64,000 nucleotides of DNA from Protea cynaroides (taxonomy: Eukaryota > Streptophyta > Magnoliopsida > Proteales > Proteaceae). The stretch covers positions 31,506,271-31,570,270 of the forward strand of contig CM053266.1 of assembly GCA_028583415.1 (NCBI GenBank). The letters are read 5' to 3'. Under the pieces are notes generated by a model. The model searched no databases and was not told the DNA's origin. It worked only from the letters and a program-made list of their open reading frames with translations. Below are positions 45,293-58,112 of the stretch, one piece after another. How positions within the stretch are numbered: position 1 is the first letter of the stretch; each line of letters starts with the position of its first letter. A program made the position numbers and the translations under genes.

Positions 45293-48006
45293 TTAGTGCA
45301 TGGCAGTCAGAGACCCATCGTCTGACTCTTCAACTTCTTCTGCAAATGGTGGTAGGTTTGCTTTCACATTCACACTGAATGGACCTTGTGGTGCTCCAAA
45401 AAGAGTAGAAAATATCTGCCTGTGGCATTCATCACAGAAACAGAAATAGGAGAAGTGGCCCTCACCAGAGAGCTTATGAATTGTGGCCCCTGGCAAAACT
45501 CGGTGCACATAGTCGGTCATTGATGGTGGAACAACCCGGTCATCCATACCCTGTTCACCATCAAAACAGTATTTATTAACAATCCAAGAACCCAAATCTC
45601 AAAAGAAAATACCATGTATAGTTGAAGATATAAACTGACTAGAATGACCAGATGCAATCAGCATTTGTGTGTGTGCACTAAGGAAATGTCAGGCCAAATA
45701 ATTGACCCTAAACAATGATACTAGAATTCCTCAAGAAAATCAGAACAAATATGGTGCCTAAATGAAAACCCATAAAATTTGAAGGCAAAAGCAGTGCCGT
45801 GCAAAAGGAAGAAAAAAACCAGATGGAGTTAGGAGTTGAATAAACAGAGGAGATCTCCTAGGTCAAATAAGCTTATGTACTAATGTCTCCAACTATGCCG
45901 CGTTCCTGGAGAAAGTAAGAAATATGGTACTTAAATGGGAATACCACTAATGGCTGAAGATAAGCTAAGCTACTTTCAGGTAGAATGACAAGGCAGCATA
46001 GCATAGCATAGCATTTGTTAGTACCCTTAGCAAATCTCCTAGACAAACAAGCAATGGAACCAGTAATACTAACATCCACTCTATAGTACTCTTCTGGAAA
46101 ATCAGAAGAAACGTGGAAAGTTGTCCAGAAAATTTTGGATAGAATCTGGTCCCCTAAGGTTGGGTGTGACACAATGAATGGTGAATACAACCTCAAAAGA
46201 GCACCACATGTGCTGCCATACTTTGGGTGATTCTAACGATGGCAAACAATTATGTGGGATTTCCTAGCAACAGCATGTGCTAAATGGGGTTTATCAATCA
46301 ATGCATAAAAGCTAGCATATTCTAGGCCAAATCTTCATTTGTGAAGTTCCTTCCTTGGAAGATAAAGAGGTAACTGATAGAGGAAAGAAAGAAGCAAAAA
46401 AATAAAGCTAACTCAAGGTTTATTATCTAATTTCGGAACCAAGCAAAAGAAACAGGGACTGGATAATGTGCAGACCTGCCAAATATGAATTGGGTTAAGA
46501 AATCCTATCAATTCCATTTCAGGTTGGCTATACATGGATTTGATCCAATTGAGGATGCCTTTTCCTTTATGCTTCTTCTGCACCTGAAGGTCTGCAAGGC
46601 TGAAACCCCAATTTGACACCTGTAGCACTGCTTCCTCCATAAATGGTCTGGGATTTCCCTGACGCACTGATTCTTCCACATCCCTCTGCCAAAGTGCTTC
46701 GAAGGTTGGCTCCTCTAACAAAGCCCTATCCTGAAAAAGATCAGTATTATGTTAGAGTTTTTTCTAAGAATAGAATGGCCCATTTTGCACATAATGGCAA
46801 TAATAGGTGAGGGAAACATCATTGTAGAGCATGAGAATGTGAAACACACATAAAATGGGCCACCTGGTTGAGTTTACTGAAGTAAGGTCTATTCAGAATA
46901 AGCGAACAGAAGCTATCATCACATGATAATCTCTTGTTGTATCACAAAACAGTTTGGTTGTTAAAAATCCATCACAGGCATGCTTCAAAGAGAGTTAAGG
47001 CTTTGTAAAGTGGGTTTGATGGTTTTGCCTATTTAATTTTTTATGAGGCCTTGCTAAGTTGATTTGCAGGTTTTGCCCGTACAGTTCTCATGAAGTTTAA
47101 TTGGCCTTCTGTTTCTGGGTGGTAAGCATCAATATGGCAAACCATTAATCATAACAAGAAAAACAAAATTGTGGAGACAATTTTATCATGATCATCAAGA
47201 CATTTGTAATTGGAAACAGTATGTAATATTTGTTTTCCTAATTCCTAATTAATATTTCATTTGTTTGCATCAAATAAAAGAAATCAAAAGTTTCCCCTAG
47301 TAGCTATCAAGATGAGTACAACATTTGGCTGTCCTGCACATCAATGGCTGTCCTTGGTTGGGAATCTGCGATATGTGTGTCAAGTGTCAACAATACATCT
47401 TTTGGATAGATTAAAGTGCCTTTGTTTCCTCGTCTCACTTTCTGAAGAAAGAGGGTGAGGGCTTTCAAACACTCAGTGAAGTTTAAAAGCGTAACCTATA
47501 TGCTTATACTGAAAACAAGTAATTCAGACAACATTTCGGTAAGACTGCTTACATGTAATTAATTTCTACACTTCCTTTTTTCACTCAAATTTTGAGTTTA
47601 TGAAACTTTAACCAATCTCTACTCTAGTCTAGCCTATAGGCATCCATTCATAAGTAAAATGATTGGGAGAGTGAATGATGGCTGCTAATTAACCACTGCT
47701 TCATTAAGGAATTTTTTTTGCAAATAACTGCATTAGGAAACTAAAATAGAGTATATCAACTAAAAGCAGGTCTTAACCACTTGTTTGGGGAAAAAAGGGA
47801 GGTTTTAGGAACTTGTTAATTTATATTAAACATGAATCAGATGAAGGCTCGGTTTGATAAAGTTTTTGAAAACTGTTTTTCTATTTTGAAGAAAAAGAGA
47901 GGAAAAAAAAAGGCCAAAGCTTTTGTTGCAGAACACATATTTGATAAGTCCTTTGTTTTCAAAAACTGTTTTCAAACTTTCCATATTTTTTTGTGTGTGT
48001 GTGTGT

Positions 48007-48042
<36 letters not shown>

Positions 48043-51000
48043 GGGGGTGGGGGGGCTGTTTTTAGAAACCAAAAAAAAAAGAAGTTTTGAACACATTTTT
48101 TTTTTCTTTTTTGGCATTAAAATTTTAAGTGATATAATTTATAAAAGGGGATATTTGAGTATGTTTTTGTCATTACACCCAAAAAATTGAAAAGTTCTCT
48201 CCCTCGTCATCTCTCATTGTTTCTCCCACCTCCCCCCAATTTCATTCTCTCTCCCAACTGCACTTTCTCTCTTCTTCTCCCCTTTTTCTCTCTCATTTCT
48301 CTCCCTCCCCCTACCTTACCTCTCTTTCTCTCATAATAGTCCTCTCCCTCTATCTTTCCAACCCCTCCTCCACTCCCCTTTTCTCTCCCCCTCTCCCCTC
48401 TGAGTCCAGCTTTTGGGTGGGGAATGAATGATGCGTTGAGCCATGAGGAGTGAACACAGGCGTCAAAAACCCAGTCCAAGTCTTGAATCCAATACTCCAT
48501 TAGGTGATATATAATATCAAAAGCATCGAAAACAATTATCAACTTTAGCAATTTAGCGAGTAATGACAAGGGAAAGACTCATTGCATGGTCCAATGTTGA
48601 GAGGCCTCTCAACAGGGCCCACCCTCATTATGGAAATGGACAGATGATGTGGCTTTCTGATTGCTGGACAGAGAGGGCTAGGTCTGGATAGCCATGTTCG
48701 AAGTCAATCAAATACTCCCCCATGTATGTCCACGCACACCTATGGTCCACTACTATGCACTCTTCCATGGCTTTGATTTTCGAAGCTATATTTTGTCACT
48801 TGGCAAACTCCATTTGGGTTGAATTTTGACATATGAGCAATGGACCCTTGTACACAAATTTGGGCCCCAAATGGAGTGCACGAGGCTCCTGCTACTACAG
48901 GGGCTGGAGAGGGGCTTAAGTATGCAGCTTTACCCCCGCTTTGCTGAGATGCTGTTTCCAGATTTGAACAACCTTAAAACAGTTTTTCCATTTTCCTATA
49001 GAAACAATAGAAACAATATCAAATGGGTCATAAATTGCTAAAACAAATGATGGAGATATTAGTTATCCAACTAATACACATTAGCAAACCAAATCAATGA
49101 ACCAACCTTCTATCAATCTGTAATATTAGTTTATCCAACTCAGATCTAGTTAATTCCAGCTTTTCCATCAACACACAGTAAAAAGAAATCAATTACAAAT
49201 ATCATAAAAAAATTATCTAGGGTTTATATCATGATAGATGAGGCTTGTTGAGTTTTACAATTGCTTATATTTAGCAAATACTGTGATATCTGTATAGTGA
49301 TTGAAGATGGAAATACACTCACTTTCTTTCCCAATGATACTGATAACCACTTATCAAGCTGACCATGCTTCCCAGATAGGAAACTGCGGCAGTAGAAGAA
49401 AGCAAGAAATCTAGGGAACCTCCGAGCTAAGAAGTACATCAGTTTCCTTCTTGGTGTCCACTTCTCCCAGGTCCTTTGCCTCTCTTCTTTCGTCATTGTT
49501 AATTCATACGGATTAGCCATTGGGGCAAACATGGTTGCACCTGCAAGGTTTTGTCACTAATGGGTCAGAAAGTCAGTTCCCTGCGAAAAGACCAGTCTTT
49601 TACTTGTGCTGCCATATCCATATAATAAATTAAGGAACGAGATATTATTATCGACACAAGTCACTGATTTAAGCCACGTGGAAAGCTGATATGGACATTC
49701 CAACTATTTGATAAATGGCATGATACAACCATATGGCCATCCAACCTTTTCTAACCTTTTTCAAAATGACGACTTCTTCCTCCACTCTCAAAAGTCTAAT
49801 CTGTCAGGACTCACATGACAAACTCCAAGGATGCCAACAAAATTGCCAGGAAACAGATTCCAGGACCCCACTCAGAAAAGCAGCCCACCTAGGAAAAAAT
49901 GTCATAATAATAATAGGCTGGTTGCTAAGAGAAGATTCTAAGAGGACTAGAAATCTCCCACATGGCTGCTTTTCCACTTAATTCTGTGGGCAAGTAGGCT
50001 AGTAGCACATATCAGTATATCAACCCAGTACTCATGGAATGTCACAGACCAAACAAAGGGGCATGGTAAAATGAAGGTGCGTAGTCATCCTTTCAAAAAT
50101 GGTTTACTGTTGAACTTACAAAGTGAAAACTCCAAACTCATGGGGGCCCAAATGGTTGAGTTGGACCCCAAACTTGATGTGAACAATCAAGTGGGCCTCC
50201 TTATCTGACAATTGGAATATCCACATCAGTGCTCCACTTTGACTACTACTACAACAACAATAATTATAATTGTAATGACAATGATGCCAATGACGAGGAA
50301 GTGTCCCGTTCCCAAATACCAAGGTGCAAGATCAAGCTTCTTTTTTCTTGGGGGAAGGGGTTTTCTAACCTGCAAGCCTGTCAGGAATGTATCTGAGTGC
50401 AGCCCAAGCATGAATGCTTCCACCTGAGTAGCCCATAACCCAGAACTTGTCACTGATGCCAACAGCATCCGCAATGTATGACATATCCATAGCTGACGAG
50501 TGAAGATTCCTGCTGGGGTGAGGATCACTCTCCCCAAAGCCAGGAAGATCATATGTTACCAAGCGGACACCAAACTCTTCCAATAGTGATGCTTTCACTC
50601 CAGGAATTCCTTTTTAAGAACAAAACACAAAGAATTTGACAAAAGCCCACCAGGAACAACCACTGAACCTTTGTATCCAAAATGCACTCAACAACTATGA
50701 TGAACTGGTTGATTTACCTGCAAGTCGGGATGAAAGAAAGGAGTGTGGAGCAATCAGGGAGAACCTGGCTCTGTCAGCTGGAACACCTTGCTCATGATAT
50801 GCAATATTTCTTCCATCTGGAAGCTGTATATGACTAGCACTAGGAGGATGTATATACACTTTCTTTATCAGTGGTACAGAACTGTCCTGTCCATCATTTA
50901 CATTCAATGCTGCACATTGACTTTGCATTAGGAATTGAGTGACAAAATCCTAACACCAGGACACTGAAAACTTCATGCATTTTCAGGTCCAAAAACAATA

Positions 51001-53169
51001 GTAAAGAAATATTTCAGAATCCAAAATAGAGATGGTGACAGAGCAAAAATTGAAGGAAGTGCAAACAAATGCTTGACAAGGCTCATAAAATGACAAAGTT
51101 AGGGACCAAAGAGAGAAGAGGGAGACCACCATCTGCAAGCTCAGAAATGGATATTCATATGGTTATTCAGTCAATCTTAACTAGTTAACAACTAAGAGAA
51201 GAAAATTAATAAAACATGAAATTTTGAAAGTAGAATTATGTTTGTCTAATGTGTGTTAACTCTTCCTTCTCTTTTTATATACAAGTAATATAACATGATC
51301 CTCCTGACTGGGAATCCAAGCACAAAGATGGTACAAGTTGAATGAGCATTCCTCTTCATTATGTCTCAAAAGTGGAGCTAGCATTCCTCTTCATTATGTC
51401 TCAAAAGTGGAGCGAGCATTCCTCCATCTTGTTTTTTATCTGAATCCTATTGCAATTTGTCTGTATGTTCTCTCACACCCTACCAGTATAATTCATTATT
51501 CTGACAGAAAAGCACGTAAACAGAAGAATCTCAAAAGTTGAAACAACTAAATTAGTTGAGACCCTTCAAATTTTTAAGAAAGCTACAGTCCTTTCACCTC
51601 CTTCAATGTCCTTTTGAGCCCCTTGGTGATTCTCCTATCTCCATCAATGTGAGCTTGTGAAAAATTGAGGGTAAAGCTCTTCTGAGAAGTTCTAAACACG
51701 TTTGCTTATAAAAAATTATATAGATAAAACATGAAAGTTCCATATGGCCTCTGGAACCCTGCAGCCTTGCTACATAAAGCCATGACTCAAACTGTGATAG
51801 CAGAGTTGATTTCGTAACTGTTGGGAATAATCCCACATTAGTTAGGTCTGGATCCTTGGGTGCCTTATAGACTTGAGAGTTCCTCCACTTACTCCATGTC
51901 CCCATAGAGACCACAAGCTAATCTTTCAGCACATATACTTCATCCACTGCAATTATTCTTTATGCTTACATGTGGTCTTCGTTGGTCAGTTGGTCATGTA
52001 AAAAGTATTTTGGTTCCGCCACAAACGGTTTAGCATAAGCAGTGTACTGCATCTACCTGTCCACCAGGGCTTAAATTTTCTCCAATCCCAATTAGGAACT
52101 GCACATTTACTGGATCCCGATTCACCACCTATAGAGTAATATATTTGTTTTCCAATTGACAAAGCAAACACATCAAAGAAATTGAATCAAAAGGGGAAAT
52201 CATGAATACAAATTATGATTAAAGTACATTCCCTGACTAGAGAAGTTTGACACACCAACAGATGATATCCAAGGTGGTAGGGGGTTTTGAATCTGATCTA
52301 CCCCCATCTATCATGATGTCTACCGCAGTGGCACAAAAAGTGATGTTCAATAATTGGTGTCATACACCAATTCAAGGGATCCTCTTATGCATGATGAACA
52401 TGAAGCGGCTGGCAGTTCCCCCCCCCCCTCTCCTCTCCCCAAGAGAGAGAAAGAGAGAGATTATTTTGTTCGTTCGCCCAATCACATTTTATAATATGCC
52501 CCGATAAGAAATCTTACTCGATAAAACACAAAGACCAACCCATAAAAGTTTGAGACAAATTCATAGCGGAGGAAAGCATCAGCTTAAAATACTGCAAATA
52601 GACAAGATGATACTAAAAGTGATAGCAGATCGATTACACAATCAATATCAAGCAAAAATGCCGAAACTGTCGTATCCTTTTCAACAAATTTCGGATTGGC
52701 GCAATTAAACTCTATACGTTTATCATCCAAAAACGCCCAAAGTACCTGTTAGTGCGAGAATGAACACTAAAAAAACCACCGGCCAGGCGTGAACCGGATC
52801 ACGATCCTCCGGCAAGTAGTCGTTCAGGAAACTGAGTCTACTAGTAACCTTTGTCCAAGGCCCACCGAACTTCCGCACAATAAACGAATTTTCATTACCA
52901 AGATTCTGCTCCACTACATCCCTGCAACCTCTAGCCAACTCAAGCAGCATTTCAGCAGAAGCAGTCAGGAATCCTTTAACTTGCTCCTTAAAGCCCTCCG
53001 CTTCAGCCGCACTGCTTTCGAGCCCCTCAACACCAATGAAACTCGTCGCCATTGTTTCCACTGCCGTCGGTGCGACTCCAATTCCATAGTCGGTGTACGT
53101 AATACCTGTGTCCTCCGCATGACTGGTGAGCTCCTCTCGCCATGACTTTGTTACTGTGACTTCCGACAT
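45293..53169 (-). CDS. alpha/beta hydrolase family protein with N-terminal membrane anchor, six exons
   Basis: Exons on the minus strand: 52746-53169, 50718-50909, 50370-50609, 49323-49540, 46476-46730 and 45293-45550. Every border is GT-AG and the phases join, giving 1587 nt and 528 residues. The N-terminal part is a helical region with a membrane segment at about residues 126-142 (VHAWPVVFLVFILALT). The hydrolase domain follows: oxyanion/strand region SHIQLPDGRNIAYHEQG, DLPGFGESDPHPSRN, then the nucleophile elbow GYSGGS with Ser267. The acid is in GMDDRVV (Asp446 or Asp447) and the histidine in LSGEGHFSY (His475). The triad looks complete, so it is probably an active membrane-bound serine hydrolase. 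The substrate is unknown. The ATG at 53169 is chosen because the in-frame codons upstream lack an ATG. Introns 1 and 4 are long (1836 and 2592 bp). Confidence 0.94.
47990..48420. repeat. poly-T and pyrimidine-rich tract in hydrolase intron 4
   Basis: A GT microsatellite (about 47992-48007) runs into about 34 T residues and then TGGGGGG. From 48196 to 48415 the + strand is almost pure C and T (TCTCTCTTCTTCTCCCC type), so the transcribed strand carries a 220-base purine tract. It is probably a TE or slippage product, not coding. Confidence 0.7.
51345..51420. repeat. 35-bp tandem duplication in hydrolase intron 1
   Basis: AGCATTCCTCTTCATTATGT with the following TCAAAAGTGGAGC occurs at 51345 and 51380. 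A partial third start is at 51415. Confidence 0.9.
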
Positions 53170-53902
53170 TCCCACTAACACCAAACACCTAAATTATTGC
53201 AAACTGAAAACATCAAGTCTCCAAGTATTCATCAGAAACCGCAAAAGTGACGAAGAAATGGCTACAGTCTTTTCGATCCAGAATTCGAACTTGGACAATC
53301 AGAGAAGCGAAGAAAACGAAGCTAACGGAACTGAAATGATTGCTCCATTGGCGTGATCTTTACGTTTCATTAATAAGTCGCTAAAACCCTAGCGGACCAG
53401 CAACCAACGGACATGATCTCTCAGAAGCTCTTAGAAAAAAGGGCCAAAAAAAAAGGCACAAACAACCACAACCTTTTTCTTTCTGAAAGAGACGTGGATA
53501 GTGAATGCCGCTGTTGAAATCTTTATGACTTTACTCGCGCCGACTACCGACACGAACAGACATTTTTAATTGTCATCGCCATTAATGGCAGTTTCCGAGC
53601 AATTTAAGGTCCGAGACTCCCGAGCACGACTTACAGACAGTACCAATTCCCAAGTGCGAACCAGTGGTTTTTGAAATCAAGGATTCGGTGACTGGCATCG
53701 TCTGAAAATTTAGATCGACGCTCAGTATTCATCCACGTCGACAAACCGCTCTATCTTGCAGTTAACTGCCGGCTACCGTGTGCGCGGGTGAGAAGCGAAT
53801 CTGGTCGTCATAGATGCACCCGCAATTACCGGTTACGATGTAGACTCTTGATAGAGATAGAGATCGTGATCGTGATCTAAGCTGTGGGCCCATTTGACAA
53901 GG
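53170..53902 (-). promoter_or_regulatory. upstream region of the hydrolase gene
   Basis: About 700 bp of moderately GC-rich unique DNA lies upstream of the ATG and should hold the promoter and 5' UTR. I cannot place a TATA box or start site with confidence. No gene is seen in the opposite direction. Confidence 0.4.
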
Positions 53903-54337
53903 ATAGGGTGTCAACCGATCGCTCTTGTTGATTTCAGTTGGGATTAAATTAGTATCGGATTTTATAAACCCTGATCAAAACATAATTACTAAAATTTTCA
54001 GAATGAGTGGACTATATTGTGCACATTCATTAATAATTCGACCTGGTTTGGGAATATTATCAGGCTGGTTTACCCAATAGAAAACCGTCAAAACCATCTA
54101 GAAAGCTGAAGTAGTGAAGTTAGGATTTAATGTTCGGTCAAAATCGATTTAGTTTGGACTCATCGATCCACTTTTTGGGATCGATTTTGGGTTAGACTAA
54201 ACTAGACCGGGATCTGTAGGATATATCATATCTCAACCCAAAATATGTCCAATAACATTTCGGTCTGGATCGATTTGGAGTTATTCTAGTCAAATTCAGT
54301 CTAAGCTATCGATTTGATCCCAAAATTGACACCTCTA
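53903..54337. mobile_element. MITE-like repeat of the GGTGTCAA family (435 bp)
   Basis: The left end is AGGGTGTCAACCGATC and the right end CCCAAAATTGACACCTCT, inverted over about 11 bp. The interior is built of CGATTTGG, GGTCTGG and ACCGGG words. A relative lies at 61007-61774. Confidence 0.55.
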
Positions 54338-55330
54338 GTGACAACTCACTATAGGGCCCGATGCGATTTACATCAGGATGGGAACGGTACTATGGGATCC
54401 AATTAGGTAACGCATTGGGACCCACTGTAATATGGAATCTCGGCCGTACATTGCTTGAAAGCAGTAGTTGACAAATTGGGAGGTTACCGGTTACTTAAAA
54501 AACAAGGGAATCTACCTTTAGCCGGTTGTGGTAGTTGGTGGTGGATAATTTCTTTTGGTGTCCGGTAGAGTAGAATAATGACTAATGAGTGGCTGGTATT
54601 TGCTGCCCCATTGAATATGAACGGATGATGGTCCCCAAAAGATCTGGAATCGTTTCATAGCGGTTGGAAGGAATACTTTTGAGAAGCTTGGACAGCTGGA
54701 AGGGAAAAGGATTAGCTCATGAAAAGAAAAAATGTATTAGGTTTGGCATGCATTGTCTGAATGCATTTTAAATCAAGAACAGGTTTTGATATTGACAAAA
54801 ATAGGGTTTGGATTTTAGTATTCATTATTGTATTTCGATCATGGAAATATGGAACACATTAGAGAATACGGTGCATTTTGAAACGTACTCTTACTCATTC
54901 TGTATTCTAAACCCATAACAAAATATCATGCTCTTTAGTCTATTCTTACTCTATGCTACGAATGCATTCTTATTTTTCACTGTGAGAATGCATTTTGGTA
55001 ATGCATACCAAACGGTAGTCTAAATGAATGAATCTAAATGGACCCATAGGACTGATGGGGCAGCACATGTTTATCCCAAACTTATTTATACTTCTTATGT
55101 TAACTTGGAGCATCTTTGGTGGGATCTTCCCCGTATCCACATGTGGCATTCTACTCCGTGATAGCTGGAAGGACTTTGGACCTAGGGTTTGTCTTTTGTC
55201 TTCTTATTTATGGGCCCTACAATAGCTTTCAACGCCTCTTACTAAACGATAAAAGCCTCATAAATGCGATTTCATACGCGATCTTATCTACCTCGATGGT
55301 GATTTACCGGGGAATTGTAGAGACTAGACA
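54338..55330. other. no gene seen; AT-rich intergenic DNA with GAATGCATTT words
   Basis: Short frames only. The words GAATGCATTTT and AATGCATTC recur between 54755 and 55000 in both orientations, which suggests a small inverted repeat element, but its ends are not clear. Confidence 0.35.
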
Positions 55331-56149
55331 AGGCTCGTAAGCACTGACACGAGAGACACACGACCTGTTCTCTAGAAAAACCAAACCTTTTGACCATAAT
55401 TGTTGAGATTGTTTGTGCAACAACTACCATACCCTTCTTGAAATAAGAATCATGGAATTGTAGTTTCAAGTATTCGGTACTAATGCGATTGGAAAACATC
55501 CCATCGATCTGCAATTTGAATAATCTATAATCACAAATATTAGACAAAAGAGGTTGACGACTAAGCCTCAGGTACATTCCAATGCTAAGTCAGATTTCCA
55601 ATGTAAACAGTCAAAATATAACTTATAGAGAGAAGGGAACATAGAGAGAGTTTGAGTGCAAAAGAAATTAGGTAAGTTCATTCTCTTATCTTAGGGGGTT
55701 GTTCTCTATTTATAAGAGTAGACAAGAAGCATGGAGGTACTGGGACTCTGAAAGATAGTTTGTCAATAGGACTGCGAGGTGTTGTGCTATGGGATGTCCA
55801 GGTCATAGAGTCTGAGTAATATTAGAATACTATAGGGAATGAAGCTAAGTTGGTCAAGACAAGACTGACATGTGTCGTTACCTGCTTGGTCACACATCCG
55901 TGATGATCAGTATCGTGTTGCACTAGGAGAAAGACTCCCACACAACGACCATGTGCTCGTAGGACTCTAGTCTCCAACCAGGAGATGTATCCTACTAGGA
56001 CTATACCTCCGATCAAGAGACGTATCTCAAAAGGACTGTGCCTCCGAGTGACCAAAGCCGAGTGCAACTCTACCATGCCTAATCGATCGGAGCAGTTCTA
56101 GGTGTCACGTGTAAGATTTTCATTGGGTGATGTTTTTCCCCCCTAACAG
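55330..56149 (-). mobile_element. probable solo LTR or LTR fragment, minus strand
   Basis: Read on the minus strand it begins TGTTAGGGGGGAAAAACATC at 56149, like an LTR start. It carries a clear TATA box (TCTTATAAATAGAGAACA, about 55695-55712) about 450 bp in, then a CT-rich U5-like stretch (CAAACTCTCTCTATG, about 55645-55660). The right flank is GGTAC. A GGTAC followed by TG occurs at 55736-55742, but this would exclude the TATA box, so the left end is unresolved. Confidence 0.45.
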
Positions 56150-56253
56150 GTACGATGTTGATTTGAATCCGTTGTTATCACATTGGATCTGTCTATGACT
56201 CAAATTTCATATTCTTCAGAACAACCCAGCAAATAGTCTTATCATTTTTTATA

Positions 56254-57857
56254 GGGAAAATATTTGTCACACCCCCTGTAGTTTATCTTAATTTCACCCA
56301 CTCGTCATCATTTGCAATAATATCCTTAACACCCCCTAAAGACACCCAAACCTTGTTTAGATGTTAAAAAGATTTTTTTACCCTCAATATTATTCAGTTT
56401 AATTTTTATATTTTCTTTTGGAGATTTCTTTATTTTCCTTTTTATTTCCACAATTATCTTATATTTCAACTTTATATTTTTATTTTCACGTGTCTTCTGT
56501 ACCCACTTGAACCAACATCTTTTCTTATCCAAACCTCCGGCGATGACACAGAAGGGAATGGAAATTCTGTGGGAAATCTTCTCAACAAACAATTCTTTGT
56601 ACCTTCCCTGAATAGTTATTGTAATTCGTACAAAAAAAAAAAGAGATTACAGATTTGGACGATCGGAGTTGAGAATAATCGGATTCCCATGAAATTCTGA
56701 TTTTCATTTGTACATTTTTGTACTATTTTTTATTAGATAGGTAAATCTCTTTGTTTCTCCAAAAATCTAACAGGCCAAGAGTTGATTTTTCCTTTTATTT
56801 GCTTTAATTTATTCAAATTTTAGTTCAAGGATTTTTACTTCTAAAATCTCAATGGTTTCATCAGTTTTAAATGGCGGAACTATAACTTTTACATCCCCTA
56901 CACGCAGAGGACAGAAATGCTTCCAAAACACCAAATTCCACCACCGGTCAAGACTGGAGGGAAGAAATGCTTCCAAAGCAAGCCTAAGTACTTCAACCTT
57001 GAATTGATATGTTGAAATTCAATTAAATTGTGATGTCAGTGTGGAAAATCTCGTCCAAAAAATATAAATAAATAAACTTCCAATCTCAAGATCCCAACTC
57101 GATTGAGACTGATTCAAAAATGGTGGGCTTTGAGGCTGCGAAATTGATATGCCCTAGACCCCAGATGACCCCTGATGACGAAACCCAACCCACCTCTAGA
57201 GGAATTGGAAACCAGTGAAGGATCACAATTTAACTTGAATTGTGAATAAGAAGAAGAAAAAGAGAGAGAGAGAGCAGGCATCCCACCAAAAAAGGGCTTT
57301 CCACACCATTTTTTTTTCTGGATCATCTGTCACGTAATGTTCCTTAAAATTTAAATCTAAGCGGTGGTGTGATACCCAATTTCATAATTTCTTGTTGCCG
57401 AAGAAAGCCGGCACCGGTTCCTCAAAGTCGGCTGCTGCAGGCAACATTAATAATTTTCCGTTGTGTTTGTGCCCAAGATGTGGGAGTGGAGGCGGATCAT
57501 TCATCTAACAAAGGGGCTTGAGAAATTCTGGTGGAACTCCCAGTCGGATTTCTCCAAAATTTCTCGACGGTTCGATTTAAACGCACTGTGCTTTACTATT
57601 TTTTATTTTCGCAATATATAATATCTAATATCTAATATGAAAGAAAATAAATTTTTAAGTTTTATAAAATTAAAAGAGAAGGACAATTCTATAATTTATT
57701 AAATTAAAATGGTGCCACATCATCAATTGAAATGACGGGGTTTGATGGATACAGTTTTTCAAAAGTTAAGGGCATTAGGGATATTATCGCAAACAATATC
57801 GAGTGGGTGAGACTAAGATAAACTATAAGGGGTGTGAGTCGTGTGACAGATATTTTT
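56254..57857. mobile_element. Mutator-like non-autonomous element, 1604 bp, with captured RNase H fragment
   Basis: The left terminus GGGAAAATATTTGTCACACC continues as GTAGTTTATCTTAATTTCACC, CCACTCG and AATAATATCC. It is inverted at about 57755-57857 (GGATATTATCGC, CGAGTGGGTGAGAC, AAGATAAACTATAAGGGGTG, GTGTGACAGATATT). Inverted arms are about 95-100 bp with one indel. A 9-bp duplication TTTTTTATA flanks it (56245-56253, 57858-57866), although T-rich flanks make the exact limit soft. Length and target duplication fit Mutator-like elements. No transposase is present. Confidence 0.8.
57114..57300 (-). pseudogene. RNase H-like fragment inside the Mutator-like element
   Basis: On the minus strand the frame reads FKLNCDPSLVSNSSRGGLGF followed by VIRGHLG. 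This fits the first strand pair of the RNase H-like domain common in plant LINEs and domesticated genes (KLN-D-A ... GGLGFVIRD). Only this part is present, so it is a captured piece, not a gene. Confidence 0.55.
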
Positions 57858-58112
57858 TTTTTTATATTACAGAAATTAAATAATTTTTCTTTCTAGTTTT
57901 TTAATCATAGAAAATTGACACATTGCAATCAATTCCCTTTGATGATTGGCACGTGTCACAAGTAAAGAATTCAGTCGATCCGATCATGAGCCAATACAAG
58001 AACGGAACCAAAAATCGTTTCCAAATCAAGACCGATATTTATACAAATAGATCGGATCAACCGAACCGATATTGATTTTTAAAGTCATATTTGGAATCCA
58101 TATTATTTTATT

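Noticed and set aside
48207..48569. Minus-strand frame rich in Gly, Arg and Glu in hydrolase intron 4
   Set aside because: It is the translation of a polypurine tract within a confirmed intron.
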